Positions 1 to 7,592 of a stretch of 32,351 nucleotides of DNA are shown piece after piece. The stretch is from Methanofollis sp. (lineage in GTDB: Archaea; Halobacteriota; Methanomicrobia; Methanomicrobiales; Methanofollaceae), in the NCBI RefSeq assembly GCF_028702905.1, contig NZ_JAQVNX010000018.1, forward strand, positions 1 to 32,351, written 5' to 3'. Each line of letters starts with the position of its first letter. Position 1 is the first letter of the stretch. A program made the position numbers and the translations under genes. The notes beneath the pieces are model-generated. The model saw only the letters and a program-made list of their open reading frames with translations, made no database searches and was not told where the DNA came from.

Positions 1-56
1 TCGGCGTGCCGGCACGGTCCAGAAGATAATTATGCTCGCGGGTCTCCCGTCCACGT

Positions 57-1520
57 ATGATGACCACCCGCCCATCCATCGACCTGAAGGCGATCGCACG
101 GGACGCCATGGAGACGTACGGGTTCTCCCCCCGATTCTCCCCGGCCGTCGAGAGGGAGGTCGGCGCAATCGCGGCGCCGGCCGTGCCGCACGGCGTCCGC
201 GACCTCTCGTCCCTCCTCTGGTCGTCCATCGACAACATCGACTCCCTGGACCTCGACCAGATCGAGTGCTGCGAACGCACGGGCCGCGGCGAGATCCTTG
301 TCAGGGTGGCGATCGCCGACGTCGACGCCTCTGTCCCGAGGGCGTCGGCGGCCGATCGGCATGCCGCCCACAACGGCACCTCGGTCTACACCGGGGTCGA
401 GACCTTCCCCATGCTCCCCGACCGTCTCTCGAAGGGGATCACCTCCCTCCTGCCGGGCCCGCCCCGCCTCGCAATCGTCATCGAGTACACCGTCCGCACC
501 GACGGGAGCACCCACAACGGCAAGATCTACCGGGCCCTCGTCCGCAACAGGGCGAAACTCGTCTACGAAGAAGTCGGCGACTGGCTGGAAGACATCGGCG
601 ATCCGCCCGCGATCTTTTCCGACGTCCCCGGCCTGGAGGAGCAGGTCCTCCTCCAGCACGAGGCGGCCTGCCACCTGAAAAGATACCGGATAGAGCAGGG
701 GGCGCTCGACCTCGAAACCATCGAGGCGGCGCCCGTGATGGAGGAGGGGACGGTGACCGACCTCGTCGTCCCGCGGCAGAACGCGGCCCGGCGCCTCATC
801 GAGGAGTTCATGATCGGGGCGAACGGGGCGGTGGTGGAGTACCTGGGCAGGGCCGGCGTCCCCATGATCCAGAGGGTCGTCCTGACGCCGAAGAACTGGG
901 ACGGGATCGTGGCGACGGCCGCGGAGTACGGCTGGCGCCTGCCGAAGAAACCCAGCGCGAAGGCCCTCTCGAAATTCCTCCTCCGGCGGAAGAAGGCAGA
1001 CCCCGAACGCTTCCCCGACCTCTCCCTGACGATCGTGAAACTTATCGGGCACGGCATCTACCTGCCCCTCGAACCCGGCGAACCGCCGTACGGCCACTTC
1101 GGCCTTGCGGTCACCGACTACACCCACGGCACCGCCCCGAACAGGCGCTATGTCGACGTCGTCATCCAGCGGCTGCTGAAGGCGGCCCTCCAGGGAGAGG
1201 AAACCCCATACACCCGCGACGACCTGGAAAACATCGCCGCATGGCTGACCGACAGGGAGAGAGCGTCCGAGAAGGTGGAGAGGTTCATGCGAAAGGCTGC
1301 GGCCGCGGTGCTCCTGGAGGACCGGATCGGCGAGACCTTCGACGCCCTCGTCACCGGGGCGTCGGAGAAGGGGACGTACGTCAGGATCGTCTCGCCCCCC
1401 GTCGAAGGAAGGGTCATGCAGGGCGAAGGAGGCCTCTCTATCGGGCAGAGGGTCCGCGTCCGCCTGGTACGCACAGACCCGTACAGGGGCTACATCGACT
1501 TCGAGCGGGTCGGGAGATGA
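57..1520 (+). CDS. RNase II/R-family (RNB domain) 3'-5' exoribonuclease with C-terminal S1-like domain
   Basis: A 487-residue RNB-family ribonuclease, expected to degrade RNA processively from the 3' end in the cytoplasm. The RNB catalytic block starts near residue 45. The acidic metal-binding cluster reads SIDNIDSLDLDQIE (57-70), giving Asp at 59, 65 and 67, which match the first three aspartates of E. coli RNase II (D201, D207, D209). The fourth position is Gln68 instead of Asp. A short beta-rich S1-like RNA-binding tail lies at about 427-485. It is shorter than bacterial RNase R and lacks obvious N-terminal cold-shock domains, fitting the compact RNB proteins of archaea and Deinococcus. 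ATGs at 57 and 60 are both possible and neither has a clear Shine-Dalgarno. Codon use is GC-rich like the backbone. Family assignment is firm; activity is less certain because of Gln68. Confidence 0.9.
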   Translation: MMTTRPSIDLKAIARDAMETYGFSPRFSPAVEREVGAIAAPAVPHGVRDLSSLLWSSIDNIDSLDLDQIECCERTGRGEILVRVAIADVDASVPRASAADRHAAHNGTSVYTGVETFPMLPDRLSKGITSLLPGPPRLAIVIEYTVRTDGSTHNGKIYRALVRNRAKLVYEEVGDWLEDIGDPPAIFSDVPGLEEQVLLQHEAACHLKRYRIEQGALDLETIEAAPVMEEGTVTDLVVPRQNAARRLIEEFMIGANGAVVEYLGRAGVPMIQRVVLTPKNWDGIVATAAEYGWRLPKKPSAKALSKFLLRRKKADPERFPDLSLTIVKLIGHGIYLPLEPGEPPYGHFGLAVTDYTHGTAPNRRYVDVVIQRLLKAALQGEETPYTRDDLENIAAWLTDRERASEKVERFMRKAAAAVLLEDRIGETFDALVTGASEKGTYVRIVSPPVEGRVMQGEGGLSIGQRVRVRLVRTDPYRGYIDFERVGR

Positions 1521-1702
1521 GGGCGGATGGTGGGATCGCAAACACAGAGGATTGAGACGAACCGCACAGAAATGTTGGCAAGGCTGTTCAACCGATCTCG
1601 GCTCACGTGAGCGTCCAGATCGGGCCGAAGATCGTACTGCTGTTGTCGATAGGAACGATCACCACACAGCTGCCACCGTCAATCGCTACATAAGGTATTC
1701 TG

Positions 1703-1804
1703 ATGGACACATCTTCAAGAGACAAAGTATCCCATCTGATCCAGCAAGGTGATCTAGTGCTAAAAATTACGAAAGGACTCAAACATCCATTGAAAATCTA
1801 TTAA
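1703..1804 (+). CDS. Possible small ORF (33 aa), unknown
   Basis: ATG at 1703 opens a 33-residue peptide beginning MDTSSRDKVSHLIQQGDLVL. An AAGGT-type ribosome-binding site lies about 7 bases upstream. It runs across the composition change at about 1740, so it could be the truncated head of a gene broken by insertion of the AT-rich island, or chance. No family is recognised and the length is within random expectation. Confidence 0.2.
   Translation: MDTSSRDKVSHLIQQGDLVLKITKGLKHPLKIY
1732..1740 (+). repeat. Left copy of 9-bp inverted repeat bounding the AT-rich island
   Basis: CCATCTGAT here is the exact reverse complement of ATCAGATGG at 3491-3499. The two copies sit at the left and right edges of the compositionally foreign segment. 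It is short, so it may be chance or a scar of insertion. No second copy or target-site duplication was found. Confidence 0.35.
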
Positions 1805-1964
1805 ACTCCTTACCAACAAAAGACTCCCAGATGCAGAGTTTAGCCAATCTTTAGTAAAACAAAACCTAGGGTCAGGGTCTCCGAGTACCAATAAGTTAGT
1901 AAGGGGCAAAACCGGATGAAAATAGCGCAGATTAAAACCAAAAACAGAGAGAAAGAATAGGAAA

Positions 1965-1977
1965 AAATAAAATATAT
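1965..1977 (+). promoter_or_regulatory. Probable archaeal TATA box for the AT-rich dNTPase gene
   Basis: An A-rich stretch followed by AATATAT (about 1971-1977) resembles a BRE/TATA pair. A TATA centre near 1973 predicts transcription start near 2000. That places the purine-rich GAGGGTG (2012-2018) in a short leader just before the conserved reading frame begins. The surrounding DNA is AT-rich, which weakens the call. Confidence 0.4.
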
Positions 1978-2011
1978 CACATACCACATACACACAGATA
2001 TTTTAAGGACA

Positions 2012-2018
2012 GAGGGTG
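2012..2018 (+). promoter_or_regulatory. Shine-Dalgarno-like site GAGGGTG that fixes the unusual dNTPase start
   Basis: GAGGGTG resembles the archaeal GGAGGTG ribosome-binding consensus and lies 6 bases before ACG at 2025 in the dNTPase frame. It is the only good ribosome-binding site upstream of the conserved N-terminus. The GTG inside it (2016) is in frame but is followed at once by TAA, so it cannot be the start. Confidence 0.4.
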
Positions 2019-2024
2019 TAAAAA

Positions 2025-3452
2025 ACGTCAGATTGCAAATTAAACATACTAGCAACCCCAGATTTCGGGGAAAATGTAAAAAGAGAATATTCAGATGCAA
2101 AAGAAGATTACGAAAATAAAAGGAAGGACTGTAAAAGAACAGCTTTTCAAAGAGATAAAGACAGAATACTGTATTCTAAAGCGTTCAGAAGAATGATGCA
2201 CAAAACACAAGTGTGCGTAATTGGTGAAATGAACGAGCACTTAAGAACACGATTAACCCACACGCTTGAAGTATCTCAGATTGCACGAAGTATTGCAAGA
2301 GATCTTAATTTAAATGTTGATTTAGCCGAAGCAATAGCATTAGGGCACGATGTAGGCCACACTCCATTTGGTCACGCAGGAGAAAGGGTATTATCAGATT
2401 TTTTAATTGGCGAAGACAAAAAAATAGAGAAAGACTTTGACTTAAATTTTACAAAAATAAATATGGGATTTAAACATAATTTTCAAAGTGTCAGAATCCT
2501 TACCGAGATTGAAAAAGGATATTACGGAATAACAGGACTAAATTTAACATATCCAGTATTAGAAGGAATATTGAAACATACCAAAATGAAGGTTACAATT
2601 AAAAAAGAAGACGAAAAGGAAAAAAAGCTGATAGAATATGAGAATATAACAAATAATCCAAAATATCACATAGATAAAGAATTTTCATGTTCGATAGAGG
2701 GTCAAATAGTTGCGTTAGCAGATGAAATCGCACAGGTTTCGCATGACTTAGAAGACGCAATAGAAGCGAATTACGACAGTAGCACAATAATAAGATGTAA
2801 ATTGAATGAATTAGCAAATAAAGAAGGAAAAATTCCAGATATAGGATCTCAGCAATTTGTTAAAAAGACCAGCAATGGCGAGTATGAGATTGATGAAAAA
2901 TACTTTAAAAATTTTGTGAGTTATCTAATTGCACAATTGATATATCACGCAGTTACCACAATAGAAAAGAATATGGAACATTATATTGAAAAGAAAAAAA
3001 ATAGTCCACATATAGGATATCCCGTAGATGAAGATCTGGCTACAGCAGATGTGGTCTACAGGGATTATGAATTATATCAAGACCTTGAAAAGATCAAGAA
3101 CAAGTATGTTATAAACAACTATAAAATAAATAGAATCGATGGGAAGGCGAGATTCATAATAAGAAGGTTAATAAAAGCATATTTAACAAATCCAAAGCAG
3201 TTACCAGATTCTATCTTAAAACTGTATTCTAAAGAATGTACGATTGAAGGATTGTTTGAAAAAATCCCAATCGACCATAATAATGAGAAAAACATAAGAT
3301 ATCTCGATAAAGAATGTTTTGAAGACTTTAAGAAACATATCATTAATGATCCTAAATTTTTACGAGCAATTTGCGACTATATTGCGTCCATGACCGACAA
3401 TTATGCAATAGAAGAATATCAGAGACTATATAGCGGGGAGATGAATTTCTAA
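2025..3452 (+). CDS. HD-domain dNTP triphosphohydrolase (dGTPase family), AT-rich, acquired; start codon abnormal
   Basis: A dGTPase/SAMHD1-like HD hydrolase, expected to split dNTPs into deoxynucleoside and triphosphate. Metal ligands are visible when residues are counted from 2025: His79 in the LTHTLEV motif, His108-Asp109 in GHDVGHTPFGH, and Asp233 in ALADEIAQ. The family's N-terminal block RTAFQRDKDRILYSKAFRRM is encoded at 2136-2195, upstream of the first ATG (2193), so 2193 cannot be the true start. The frame is open back to a TAA at 2019-2021 and contains no ATG, GTG or TTG there. ACG at 2025, 6 bases after GAGGGTG, is the best-placed initiation site and looks like an ATG changed by one base. 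The product would be 475 residues; from 2193 it would be 419 and probably dead. The family is sure; whether it is expressed or decaying is open. Confidence 0.8.
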   Translation, partial: TSDCKLNILATPDFGENVKREYSDAKEDYENKRKDCKRTAFQRDKDRILYSKAFRRMMHKTQVCVIGEMNEHLRTRLTHTLEVSQIARSIARDLNLNVDLAEAIALGHDVGHTPFGHAGERVLSDFLIGEDKKIEKDFDLNFTKINMGFKHNFQSVRILTEIEKGYYGITGLNLTYPVLEGILKHTKMKVTIKKEDEKEKKLIEYENITNNPKYHIDKEFSCSIEGQIVALADEIAQVSHDLEDAIEANYDSSTIIRCKLNELANKEGKIPDIGSQQFVKKTSNGEYEIDEKYFKNFVSYLIAQLIYHAVTTIEKNMEHYIEKKKNSPHIGYPVDEDLATADVVYRDYELYQDLEKIKNKYVINNYKINRIDGKARFIIRRLIKAYLTNPKQLPDSILKLYSKECTIEGLFEKIPIDHNNEKNIRYLDKECFEDFKKHIINDPKFLRAICDYIASMTDNYAIEEYQRLYSGEMNF

Positions 3453-3490
3453 AGATACAAATTGTGTTGGATAGAAAGGGAGTTCAGATA

Positions 3491-3499
3491 ATCAGATGG
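3491..3499 (-). repeat. Right copy of 9-bp inverted repeat bounding the AT-rich island
   Basis: ATCAGATGG is the inverted partner of 1732-1740 and overlaps the ATG of the downstream dNTPase at 3496. It marks exactly where AT-rich sequence gives way to GC-rich coding sequence. Confidence 0.35.
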
Positions 3500-4686
3500 A
3501 AATAGATCCTGAGATCCTCGAAGAGATCCGCCACCGCCAGGCCGCGGTCGAGAGGACGTACTCTCCCTATGCCGCACGGAACACCTCTGCCGTCAGGAAG
3601 AATGACGCAAGAGCGGAGGAACCCGTCATCCGCCCGCCCTTCTCCCGCGACGCCGACCGCATCCTCCACTCCCGGGCCTACACCCGGTACATCGACAAGA
3701 CCCAGGTCTTCTCCCTCATCGACAACGACCACATCACCCACCGCGTCCTCCACGTCCAGCTCGTCTCCAAGGTCGCCCGCACCATCGGCCGGGCCCTCGG
3801 CCTCAACGAAGACCTGATCGAGGCCGTCGCCCTCGGCCACGACATCGGGCACGTCCCCTTCGGGCACACCGGGGAGGAGTGCCTGGACGGGATCTGCCGG
3901 CGGGCGGAGGTCGGCGCCTTCAGGCACAACGTGCAGAGCGTCCAGTTCCTCGACGCCATCGAAGACCTGGACCTCACCCTCCAGACACTGGACGGCGTCC
4001 TCTGCCACGACGGCGAGAGGTTCGTCGGCCGCCTCGTCCCGGCCGGACCAATCTCTGCGGCGTCCCTCAGATCGAAGTGTGAGAAGATCCGGGGAGGGAC
4101 GTCGGTCCTCCCGTCCACCATGGAAGGGTGCGTCGTCAGGGCCGCGGACGTCATCGCCTATCTCGGCCGCGACCTCCAGGACGCAATCGAGGTCGGGTTG
4201 ATCGACCGGGACGACGAAGACCTGGCGGCGATCTGCCGGGAGACCTTCGGGATAGACGACTACCGGACGATCACCAGGACGGCCATCGACACCCTCATCA
4301 AAGACATCATCACCGAAAGTTTCGGGAAAGCAGAGATCGCCTTCTCGGACGGGGCCGCAGAGGGCGTGAAACAGATGCAGCAATTCAGCATCGACCGCAT
4401 CTACAACCACCCGCGACTCACCTCCCAGCATGAGAAGATCAGGAGGATGTTCGCCGCCCTCTTCGAGCACTACTCCGCCGACCTCGAAGAGGAGAAGAGG
4501 GACTCCGCCATCTACACCGACTACCTCGACGCCCCCTGGGTCTCGCGGGAGTACAGGGAGACGGCGACGGATGGGGAGAAAGTGCGGGACTTCATCGCCG
4601 GGATGACAGACCGCTACTTCGCCGAGAGCTTCCGGGCGGTCGTCCTGCCGGAGAGGGTCAGGGGGACATACAGGACTGAGGGGTGA
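3496..4686 (+). CDS. HD-domain dNTP triphosphohydrolase (dGTPase family), backbone copy
   Basis: A 396-residue dGTPase-family enzyme, expected to hydrolyse dNTPs to nucleoside plus triphosphate and so control the dNTP pool. The N-terminal block IRPPFSRDADRILHSRAYTR precedes DKTQVF. The HD metal site is His86 (LHVQLVSKVAR), His115-Asp116 (GHDIGHVPFGHTGEE) and Asp218 (RAADVIAY). The C-terminus carries the family's DFIAGMTDRYF segment. ATG at 3496 is preceded by GGGAG (3478-3482), a rather long 13-base gap that still lies inside AT-rich DNA. Codon use is that of the backbone. It follows the AT-rich paralogue by 43 bases in the same direction, so it may now be transcribed from that gene's promoter. 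The two copies share motifs but little else at a glance, so recent duplication is unlikely. Confidence 0.9.
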   Translation: MEIDPEILEEIRHRQAAVERTYSPYAARNTSAVRKNDARAEEPVIRPPFSRDADRILHSRAYTRYIDKTQVFSLIDNDHITHRVLHVQLVSKVARTIGRALGLNEDLIEAVALGHDIGHVPFGHTGEECLDGICRRAEVGAFRHNVQSVQFLDAIEDLDLTLQTLDGVLCHDGERFVGRLVPAGPISAASLRSKCEKIRGGTSVLPSTMEGCVVRAADVIAYLGRDLQDAIEVGLIDRDDEDLAAICRETFGIDDYRTITRTAIDTLIKDIITESFGKAEIAFSDGAAEGVKQMQQFSIDRIYNHPRLTSQHEKIRRMFAALFEHYSADLEEEKRDSAIYTDYLDAPWVSREYRETATDGEKVRDFIAGMTDRYFAESFRAVVLPERVRGTYRTEG

Positions 4687-4865
4687 CCTGGCCCGTCCGA
4701 AAGTTGAAGGGGACGTCACCGTTCGCCGGGTCGATCTCAGCAATGGTGGCACATGAAGTGCATCCGTGAGACCAGGAAGATGAGTCCAGAAGGGGCCACA
4801 TATCCGGGTACCGATCGTCGAACTATGGCGAAAAAGGTAATACCATTCAAGACAACGGTACCACA
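4687..4865. other. Intergenic spacer before the chelatase gene
   Basis: A 179-base gap of mixed composition. No convincing ORF, hairpin or strong TATA box is visible. It presumably holds the promoter of the AAA+/VWA gene, but I cannot point to it. Confidence 0.4.
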
Positions 4866-6854
4866 ATGGCACTCAACGACCGTCCCCCTACCCTCCCGTT
4901 CACAGCCATCATCGGCCAGGACCAGATGAAACTCGCCCTCGTTCTCAATGCCATCAACCCGCGGATCGGCGGCGTGCTGATCCGCGGAGAGAAGGGGACC
5001 GCGAAGTCCACCGCTGTCCGAGCCCTTTCCGGGGTCCTGCCAGGGATCGCCGTCGTGCAAGGGTGCCCCTTCTCCTGCGACCCCGACGACCAGCCCGCCC
5101 TCTGCCCGGCCTGCGCCGCAAAACTCCGCGAGAACGGCGGCCTGGAACGGTCAGAACGCCGGGTCAGGGTCGTCACCCTCCCCCTCGGCGCCACCGAGGA
5201 CCGGGTCGTCGGGACGCTCGACCTCGAACGGGCGATCCGCGAAGGGGTGGCCGCCCTTGAACCCGGCGTGCTCGCCGCCGCACACCGCGGCATCCTCTAC
5301 ATCGACGAGGTCAACCTCCTCGACGACCATATCGTCGACGTCCTCCTGGACGCGGCCGCAATGGGCGTCAACACCGTCGAGCGCGAGGGGATATCCGTCA
5401 CCCACCCTGCCCGCTTCATGCTCGTCGGGACTATGAACCCTGAGGAGGGGGAACTCAGGCCCCAGTTGCTCGACCGCTTCGGCCTGACGGTCTCTGTCGA
5501 GGGCTTCACCGACCCCGATGCCAGGATGGCGGTCATCGCCGCCGCCGAGACCTGGGACAACGATCCCGCGGCGATGGCAGCGTCATGCGCCGCAGCGCAG
5601 GACGACCTCAGGTCGGCGATCACCCGGGCCAGGGCGCTCCTGCCCGGCGTCACGATCGACGACCGCCTCGTCCGCATGGTCGTCGAAGCCTGCATCTCCC
5701 TCGGCATCACCACCCACCGCGCCGAGATCACCGTCGTCAGGGCGGCCCGGACGATCGCGGCCTTCCGGGGGCGGAACACCGTCCTCCCGGCCGACGTCCG
5801 CGAGGCGATGGCCCTCGCCCTCCCCCACCGGATGCGGAGAAAACCCTTTGAAGAGCCAGGGATCGACCAGCAGGCCCTCGACGACCTGGTGCCCGACACC
5901 GAAGACCAGACACCCCAGGACAGCCGCGACGATACCGGCGACGGAGGGGACGAGGGCGACTCCGCCCCGCCCGACGACGGCAGGACAGAGACCAGAGGGA
6001 TCGGCGCCCCGGTCGCAACAGACCCGATCTGGAAGGAGACTCCCTCCGACCGGACCCTCAGGAAAACCGCACGCGGCCGACGGATTGCCACCCCGACAGA
6101 GGACCCCCGGGGCCGACGGACCACCATCACCACGACAGACACCTGGCGCGACATCGCCCTCGACGCCACCCTCCGGGCGGCCGCACCCGCACAGCGGTCC
6201 AGAAAGCCCGGCCCCGGCCTCGCCGTCACCGTCCTCCCCGAAGACCTGCGAAAGGCAGGCCGGACAGGCAAGGCAGAGGTCGCCTGCGTCTTCGTCGTCG
6301 ATGCAAGCGGCTCCATGGGTACTGAAAAAAGGATGGAGTGCGCCAAGGGCGCCGTCTTCTCTCTCCTGGAAGATGCGTACGTCCACCGGGACCGCGTCGG
6401 CCTCGTCGCCTTCAGGGGGACAGGCGCAGACCTTGTCCTCCCCCTCTCCAGAAGCGTCGACCTCGCGTACCGCCGCCTCGCAGAAATACCGACAGGCGGC
6501 CGGACCCCCCTTGCGGCAGGCCTTGCAAAAGGGATGGACGTCCTCCAGAGAGAGCAGAGGAAACGCCGCGAGGTGGTCCCCCTGATGATGCTCATCTCAG
6601 ACGGCCGGGCAAACAGCGGGACAGGCCCGGTCAGGGAGGAACTCGCCCGCGTCTCCGGCGAGATCGCAGACGCCGGCATCAGGACCGTTGTCATCGACAC
6701 CGAGGCGGCGGAGGGCGGCCGAACTCTCTCCCTCGGCTACTGCCGCGAGGTCGCGGAGATGTGCGGCGGGCGGTACTATGCCCTCTCAGACCTCTCCACC
6801 GGAGAGATCGAGACGATCGCCCGTTACGAGGGCGGGAGAGTCTTCGGGGCGTGA
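4866..6854 (+). CDS. Fused AAA+/VWA metal-chelatase motor subunit (ChlI-ChlD / cobaltochelatase-subunit type)
   Basis: A 662-residue protein combining the ATPase (ChlI/BchI-like) and VWA (ChlD/BchD-like) subunits of a metal chelatase. It is expected to drive CobN-type insertion of Co or another divalent metal into a tetrapyrrole. Visible parts are Walker [10 protein letters not shown] (41-49), a four-Cys insertion (C67, C71, C80, C83) that could bind Zn or Fe, Walker B ILYIDEVN (143-150), and an arginine-finger region around LLDRFGL. A charged Pro/Asp-rich linker (about 345-400) follows, then a VWA domain with MIDAS residues DASGS (from 479), TGGRTPL and SDGRANS. It converges with the minus-strand permease gene, with a 9-base gap. 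The partner is very probably the CobN-like protein at 8556-12215. No strong Shine-Dalgarno precedes the ATG at 4866. The metal specificity cannot be read from sequence. Confidence 0.88.
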   Translation: MALNDRPPTLPFTAIIGQDQMKLALVLNAINPRIGGVLIRGEKGTAKSTAVRALSGVLPGIAVVQGCPFSCDPDDQPALCPACAAKLRENGGLERSERRVRVVTLPLGATEDRVVGTLDLERAIREGVAALEPGVLAAAHRGILYIDEVNLLDDHIVDVLLDAAAMGVNTVEREGISVTHPARFMLVGTMNPEEGELRPQLLDRFGLTVSVEGFTDPDARMAVIAAAETWDNDPAAMAASCAAAQDDLRSAITRARALLPGVTIDDRLVRMVVEACISLGITTHRAEITVVRAARTIAAFRGRNTVLPADVREAMALALPHRMRRKPFEEPGIDQQALDDLVPDTEDQTPQDSRDDTGDGGDEGDSAPPDDGRTETRGIGAPVATDPIWKETPSDRTLRKTARGRRIATPTEDPRGRRTTITTTDTWRDIALDATLRAAAPAQRSRKPGPGLAVTVLPEDLRKAGRTGKAEVACVFVVDASGSMGTEKRMECAKGAVFSLLEDAYVHRDRVGLVAFRGTGADLVLPLSRSVDLAYRRLAEIPTGGRTPLAAGLAKGMDVLQREQRKRREVVPLMMLISDGRANSGTGPVREELARVSGEIADAGIRTVVIDTEAAEGGRTLSLGYCREVAEMCGGRYYALSDLSTGEIETIARYEGGRVFGA

Positions 6855-6863
6855 CGCCCCCAC

Positions 6864-7592
6864 TCACACCGTCGCCTTCCTGAACGTCGTCACCGAGACC
6901 GCGAGCACGACCACGGCCCCGAGACCGAGCAGGAGAAGGGTCGCCGCCGGGAAGATCCCTGCTTGAAACGCACGTATGGCGTCGATCGCATAGGAGACGG
7001 GGTTGAGGTGCGCAAGCACCGCAAGCCATCCGGGCATCACCTCGTAGGGCATCAGGGCACTGCTCGTAAAGAAGAGCGGCATCGAGACGACCGCATTGAA
7101 GGCGGCATAGGAGTCGTGGTCTTCGAGGACGAGCGCCACGGTCGTCGTACACGACGAGAGGAGGATGCCGAAGAGGAAGAGGACCCCGTACATCTCGATC
7201 AGCAGCACGGGGTCGAGGAGATGCGCCCCGAGAGCGAGCGCAATGACAAGGATCACCGTGGACTGGAGGAGGCCTCTGAGCGTGATGAAGAGGATCTTGC
7301 CGGCAAGGATGCTCTCGCGCGGTGCGGGCATCGCCAGGAACTTCGGGAGAAAGCCAAGGACCTTGTCGAACATCAGCAGAGACCCCCCCTGCATCGAGGT
7401 GCCGAGCATGGTGAGCACCAGGATGCCGGGCGTGATGAAGTCCAGGTAGTTGTCGGTGAAATTTGTCGGCAATGCAAGCCCGACAAAGATCAGCCAGGCC
7501 GCCGGCATCACCAGGGCCGAGACAACCGAGGTCCGCCCGCGGACCCAGCGGCGAAAGTCCCTCTCCAGGTACGTGAAAGTTCGCCTCATCAT
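6864..7592 (-). CDS. ABC-2 type transporter permease (DrrB-like)
   Basis: A 242-residue polytopic membrane protein of the ABC-2 family. A charged N-terminus (RTFTYLERDFRRWVRGR) leads into about six hydrophobic segments, near residues 23-42, 53-75, 95-120, 125-155, 165-185 and 215-235. It overlaps the upstream ATPase gene by ATGA (start 7592, stop of the ATPase at 7589), so the two are translationally coupled. As the last gene of the cobN operon it may move a tetrapyrrole, corrinoid or metal chelate. That role is inferred only from position, since DrrAB-type transporters are often annotated as drug or lipid exporters. Substrate is unknown. Confidence 0.85.
   Translation of the reverse strand: MMRRTFTYLERDFRRWVRGRTSVVSALVMPAAWLIFVGLALPTNFTDNYLDFITPGILVLTMLGTSMQGGSLLMFDKVLGFLPKFLAMPAPRESILAGKILFITLRGLLQSTVILVIALALGAHLLDPVLLIEMYGVLFLFGILLSSCTTTVALVLEDHDSYAAFNAVVSMPLFFTSSALMPYEVMPGWLAVLAHLNPVSYAIDAIRAFQAGIFPAATLLLLGLGAVVVLAVSVTTFRKATV

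Larger units (their letters stand above)
1521..2024. other. Intergenic junction region, GC-rich to AT-rich
   Basis: About 500 bases with no convincing full gene. Composition changes near 1740 from mixed to strongly AT-rich. It holds a possible 33-codon ORF (1703-1804), an open but startless frame over about 1753-1854, and the probable promoter of the downstream dNTPase. I see no tRNA, transposase remnant or terminator hairpin. Confidence 0.6.
1741..3490. other. AT-rich genomic island carrying an acquired dNTPase
   Basis: A roughly 1.75-kb segment that is strikingly AT-rich, with AAA/ATA/TTA/AGA codons dominating, set between GC-rich genes. Its right edge coincides with the start codon of the next gene. 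It contains a single recognisable gene, the HD dNTPase, with its own TATA-like promoter. Lateral acquisition is inferred from composition and from the adjacent paralogue. No integrase or transposase is present. Confidence 0.75.

Noticed and set aside
30-1541. Long minus-strand and +2-frame open frames opposite the RNase gene
   Set aside because: They mirror the GC-rich codon pattern of the true gene. They have low-complexity Arg/Asp/Gly-rich products and no motif, while the 57-1520 frame has clear RNB motifs.
1552-1752. 66-codon plus-strand ORF before the AT-rich island
   Set aside because: No ribosome-binding site, no recognisable protein pattern, and another frame in the same DNA (1703-1804) looks at least as good.
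1760-2100. Two minus-strand Phe/Leu-rich ORFs that look like membrane proteins
   Set aside because: They arise from reading A-rich DNA backwards. There is no start signal, and they overlap the promoter and N-terminus of the dNTPase.
2095-2196. ATG at 2095 as start of the dNTPase or of a leader peptide
   Set aside because: It is in a different frame, ends at TGA 2194-2196, and overlaps sequence that clearly encodes the dNTPase N-terminus in frame.
3484-4872. 462-codon minus-strand ORF opposite the native dNTPase
   Set aside because: Antisense shadow of a GC-rich gene. The plus-strand frame carries all the HD-family motifs.
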